From positions 1 to 25,297 of IMG/VR virus record IMGVR_UViG_3300048126_000219: DNA of 25,297 bases, one strand, 5' to 3'. Source of the stretch: a virus. Shown one piece after another: positions 23,106 to 25,297 of this stretch. The position numbers and the translations under genes are program-made. The first letter of the stretch is position 1, and each line of letters begins with the position of its first letter. Below the pieces are notes generated by a model. That model worked only from the letters and a program-made list of their open reading frames with translations, did no database searches and was not told where the DNA came from.

Positions 23106-23309
23106 ATGAGAGAACATTTATTAGGAGCACTAAAAGCTCATGCCGAAGGACAAATTGCAAAACATAAAGCTAATGTTCATGTATACTTAAATCAATCAGT
23201 AGGTATAGGCGAACATCCAGATATTATTGAAGCAATTGAAGAACAATTGGGTTTGATTGCAAAATATGATGATCATCTAGAAGTATTGAATAAATACTTT
23301 GAAGAGTAA
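23106..23309 (+). CDS. Small conserved phage protein, unknown function
   Basis: The protein has 67 residues from the second of two adjacent ATGs. The Shine-Dalgarno AGGA (23096-23099) is 6 nt from 23106 but only 3 nt from 23103. The sequence (REHLLGALKAHAEGQIAKHK, then VGIGEHPDIIEAIEEQLGLI) is helical and His/Glu-rich. I recall a very similar short hypothetical in T4-like cyanophages. It lies between tRNA-Leu and tRNA-Ala and is probably on the same transcript. No motif indicates a function. The 87 nt upstream, after tRNA-Leu, hold one short hairpin (23029-23045) and nothing else that I recognise. Confidence 0.75.
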   Translation: MREHLLGALKAHAEGQIAKHKANVHVYLNQSVGIGEHPDIIEAIEEQLGLIAKYDDHLEVLNKYFEE

Positions 23310-23316
23310 AAATTAA

Positions 23317-23392
23317 GGGGGTATAGCTCAGTTGGGAGAGCGATTGCTTTGCAAGCAATAGGTCATCGGTTCGATCCCGGTTACCTCCACCA
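23317..23392 (+). tRNA. tRNA-Ala (anticodon TGC)
   Basis: The acceptor GGGGGTA pairs with TACCTCC (one G-T), followed by A and encoded CCA. The anticodon stem ATTGC/GCAAT encloses TTTGCAA, giving TGC. It would read GCA, the main Ala codon of this window. Confidence 0.95.
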
Positions 23393-23405
23393 AATAGGAC
23401 AATTA

Positions 23406-24290
23406 ATGAAACTAGCAATATATCAAAACAATTTAGGAAGTGCATCAGGAATACATTGGTGGCTTTCACAAGAAATGAATATTGGGCCAGAAGTATATTC
23501 GTTTACAGATGGATATCTTCGACCTCAACATAATCACATCGGTGGAATAGTTATTGAAGATGGAAATCATCCGTTACATGCACAGTTTAATGATTCTTTT
23601 AAAGAGTTAGATAAAACTGAACATGGAACTGTTGATCCATTTTCAAAACTTGAAGATGTGGTAAAAGACTTTGATACAGCTATTTGGAGTAACTATAGTG
23701 GAAACTTAGCTAACCCAGATAATATTATTAAAGCAGATAAAACAATCTTAGTTGACAATACAATAGAAGAACAACTATTTTTCTATATTACAAACTATGC
23801 GTTTGCATGGATTGAAACAGCAGATGATGTTACTGAGCAATCAGAATCATGGGCTAAAGAACATAGTCACATTGAAGGTTGGAAAGAAGAATGGTTTGGA
23901 AAGTATCACAATGAATATCTTAAAGCATGGGAAGATGGTAAACTAAAATACATGTGGCAGTTAAATTTTGCCCATCATGATTTAGCAGACAATCTAAACA
24001 AATACGACACCTCAGTTGTTTTAGGAGAACCAGAAGATCATGAAAGACTATTTGTACAAAAACGTCAAGAACTGACAGAAGCATATTCGCAGGATACGCA
24101 ATTCTCGTATGCAAATAATGAAGTAGATCATATAGTAGTAGGTGACGATTGGTATACAAGCCCTATTGTTATTACAGAATATCTAGATATAATGAGTTCG
24201 TTTAGATTGAAAAAGTTTTTACTTGATTATGTAAAAATGTATAAACGTAAAAAAGGTTTATACAATACACAATTTATAAAATATTTATAG
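23406..24290 (+). CDS. Conserved phage protein, unknown function
   Basis: The protein has 294 residues from ATG 23406. A longer frame from 23349 would run through tRNA-Ala and is rejected. The sequence begins MKLAIYQNNLGSASGIHWWL and is aromatic- and acid-rich, with HSHIEGWKEEWFGKYHNEYL and a helical basic tail (FRLKKFLLDYVKMYKRKKGL). No P-loop, metal triad, signal peptide or membrane helix was recognised. The intact long frame and codon use show it is a gene. It precedes iscU by 12 nt. No function is suggested. Confidence 0.7.
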   Translation: MKLAIYQNNLGSASGIHWWLSQEMNIGPEVYSFTDGYLRPQHNHIGGIVIEDGNHPLHAQFNDSFKELDKTEHGTVDPFSKLEDVVKDFDTAIWSNYSGNLANPDNIIKADKTILVDNTIEEQLFFYITNYAFAWIETADDVTEQSESWAKEHSHIEGWKEEWFGKYHNEYLKAWEDGKLKYMWQLNFAHHDLADNLNKYDTSVVLGEPEDHERLFVQKRQELTEAYSQDTQFSYANNEVDHIVVGDDWYTSPIVITEYLDIMSSFRLKKFLLDYVKMYKRKKGLYNTQFIKYL

Positions 24291-24302
24291 GAGAATAGGC
24301 TT

Positions 24303-24722
24303 ATGGCATATTCAGAAAAAGTGTTAGACCACTACAATAACCCACGAAATGTAGGTAAAATGGATGCCAATGCCGCAGACGTAGGAACAGGTATGGTAGG
24401 AGCTCCGGCTTGTGGTGACGTAATGCGGTTACAAATTAAAGTAACAGATGGTATCATAGAAGATGCAAAATTTAAAACATATGGTTGCGGTAGTGCAATT
24501 GCTAGTTCAAGTATGGTAACAACTATGTTAAAAGGTATGAATTTAATTGAAGCTGGTGAAATAAAAAATACAACGATAGTTGAAGAACTAGCGTTGCCAC
24601 CAGTTAAGATTCATTGTAGTGTGTTAGCAGAAGATGCAATTAAAGCTGCGGTTAGAGATTATCAAGGTAAAAATCCTAATGATGAAACTGGCAACTATTA
24701 TGAATTAAAACATCATAGATAG
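24303..24722 (+). CDS. iscU: Fe-S cluster scaffold protein IscU
   Basis: This 139-residue protein closely follows bacterial IscU from the first residue (MAYSEKVLDHYNNPRNVGKM). The scaffold ligands are all present: C37 and D39 in GAPACGDVM, C62 in YGCGSAIASSS, and H104 and C105 in LPPVKIHCSVLAEDAIKAA. The LPPVK site (98-102), where HscA chaperone binds, is kept, so it should accept host IscS/HscA/HscB partners. Residues 120-139 extend past the usual end. No iscS, iscA or ferredoxin gene is nearby, so it works with host machinery. TAGGAG precedes the ATG. It looks host-derived and functional. Confidence 0.95.
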   Translation: MAYSEKVLDHYNNPRNVGKMDANAADVGTGMVGAPACGDVMRLQIKVTDGIIEDAKFKTYGCGSAIASSSMVTTMLKGMNLIEAGEIKNTTIVEELALPPVKIHCSVLAEDAIKAAVRDYQGKNPNDETGNYYELKHHR

Positions 24723-24730
24723 ATTAATTA

Positions 24731-24738
24731 TATAAATA
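24731..24738 (+). promoter_or_regulatory. Perfect T4 late promoter box (TATAAATA)
   Basis: An exact TATAAATA lies 18 nt before the nuclease ATG at 24757, with an AGGAG Shine-Dalgarno at 24746-24750. Confidence 0.7.
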
Positions 24739-24756
24739 ACTGTATAGGAGAATATT

Positions 24757-25191
24757 ATGAAAAAATTAATAACAATATTATTTTGTGCAGTTATTACACT
24801 TCCGGCTTTTGCAAAAGACATTGCAATGGAAGTATATGACTTCGAAATCACAAGAGTTATTGATGGTGATACTGTAGCATTTAGAGCAGACTTTTTACCA
24901 GCACCACTTAAACAAGAACTAAGCATTCGTGTTTATGGTGTTGATACACCTGAAAAAGGTTGGAGAGCTGAGTGCGAAAGAGAAGCCGCATGGGGTGAGA
25001 AAGCATCTCAATTCACTAAAGATAAACTTAACGCATCTACAACGCTACAAGTAGCAATTGCTAAATGGGATAAGTTTGGTGGCAGAGTATTAGGCGATAT
25101 TATTATTGATGGCAAAAGTCTTAGACACATGCTAATTGATAATGGATTTGCCAGAGAATACTATGGTGATAAAAAAGAATCTTGGTGTTGA
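24757..25191 (+). CDS. Secreted staphylococcal-nuclease-like endonuclease
   Basis: The protein has 144 residues. Residues 1-19 are a Sec signal peptide (MKKLITILFCAVITLPAFA, cleavage after AFA). The rest is a SNase-fold domain keeping the catalytic set: VIDGDT (D36, D38), IRVYGVDTPE (R58, D63, E66) and DKFGGRVLGD (R110 near R87 of the Staphylococcus enzyme), plus NGFAREYYG. SNase cleaves DNA and RNA with Ca2+. The export signal implies action in the periplasm or outside the cell, for example on host DNA released at lysis or on competitors' DNA. A perfect late box and Shine-Dalgarno precede it. Its TGA stop overlaps the TTGACA of the next promoter. Confidence 0.88.
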   Translation: MKKLITILFCAVITLPAFAKDIAMEVYDFEITRVIDGDTVAFRADFLPAPLKQELSIRVYGVDTPEKGWRAECEREAAWGEKASQFTKDKLNASTTLQVAIAKWDKFGGRVLGDIIIDGKSLRHMLIDNGFAREYYGDKKESWC

Positions 25192-25216
25192 CAAATATAC
25201 TAAGATAACTTATAAT
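25188..25216 (+). promoter_or_regulatory. Consensus sigma70 promoter, TTGACA-17-TATAAT
   Basis: TTGACA (25188-25193) overlaps the nuclease stop codon. Exactly 17 bases later is TATAAT (25211-25216), a perfect match at both boxes. Its predicted start near 25223 precedes tRNA-Asp at 25229. Confidence 0.8.
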
Positions 25217-25228
25217 ACTAACTAATAA

Positions 25229-25297
<69 letters not shown>

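Noticed and set aside
23349-23405. Longer start for the 294-residue gene
   Set aside because: It would run through the tRNA-Ala; the ATG at 23406 follows the tRNA and is the first sensible start.

Overview
The window is a dense, low-GC, almost entirely plus-strand stretch of a tailed-phage genome. It looks like a T4-like marine myovirus of the broad group that includes cyanophages and pelagiphages. The evidence is a UvsW-like helicase, a gp61-like primase overlapping a gp41-like DnaB-type helicase, class Ia NrdA/NrdB plus a glutaredoxin, a PAAR spike-tip protein beside a collagen-like tail protein, several tRNAs, many ATGA/TAATG stop-start overlaps, and repeated copies of the T4 late-promoter box (TATAAATA-like). 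No photosynthesis gene is present. The IscU gene and near-consensus sigma70 promoters (TTGACA-17-TATAAT type) fit a proteobacterial host better than a cyanobacterial one, but the host cannot be fixed from this window.

Layout. Positions 1-4107 hold replication/recombination and accessory genes: the 3' part of uvsW (with an in-frame TGA near the window start), small conserved proteins, a putative 2OG-Fe(II) dioxygenase, a zinc-finger protein, a 28-residue membrane peptide, and a 194-residue protein that looks like a miniature C-family (DnaE-type) DNA polymerase core. One minus-strand gene (4082-4453) converges on it. Between it and a probable virion protein (4517-5350) lie late-promoter boxes pointing both ways. 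Positions 5360-7773 encode primase and replicative helicase.

Positions 7812-15126 are three late-promoter-headed clusters. They include a putative ligase-fold nucleotidyltransferase, a DUF6356-like membrane protein, a coiled-coil/TM protein resembling XhlA, a very basic protein, probable scaffold or virion proteins and an SGNH-type hydrolase. A perfectly spaced sigma70 promoter then drives a RecB/Cas4-like PD-(D/E)XK nuclease, apparently from a leaderless transcript.

Positions 15860-20130 hold an 18-residue peptide ORF coupled to a conserved protein, then nrdA-nrdB-glutaredoxin for dNTP supply. Positions 20134-22229 hold a possible Sm-like small barrel protein, PAAR and a collagen-like tail protein. 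The remainder mixes tRNAs (Thr-TGT, Leu-TAG, Ala-TGC, partial Asp-GTC), small conserved genes, an IscU Fe-S scaffold and a secreted staphylococcal-nuclease homologue.

As a unit, the genes supply replication enzymes, nucleotides and tRNAs, tune host Fe-S metabolism, and build tail and head parts. The most unusual items are the mini C-family polymerase, the ligase-like late protein, phage IscU, the interrupted uvsW, and two very short coupled ORFs. No stretch over 300 bases lacks a gene, and no CRISPR array, insertion sequence or rRNA was seen.
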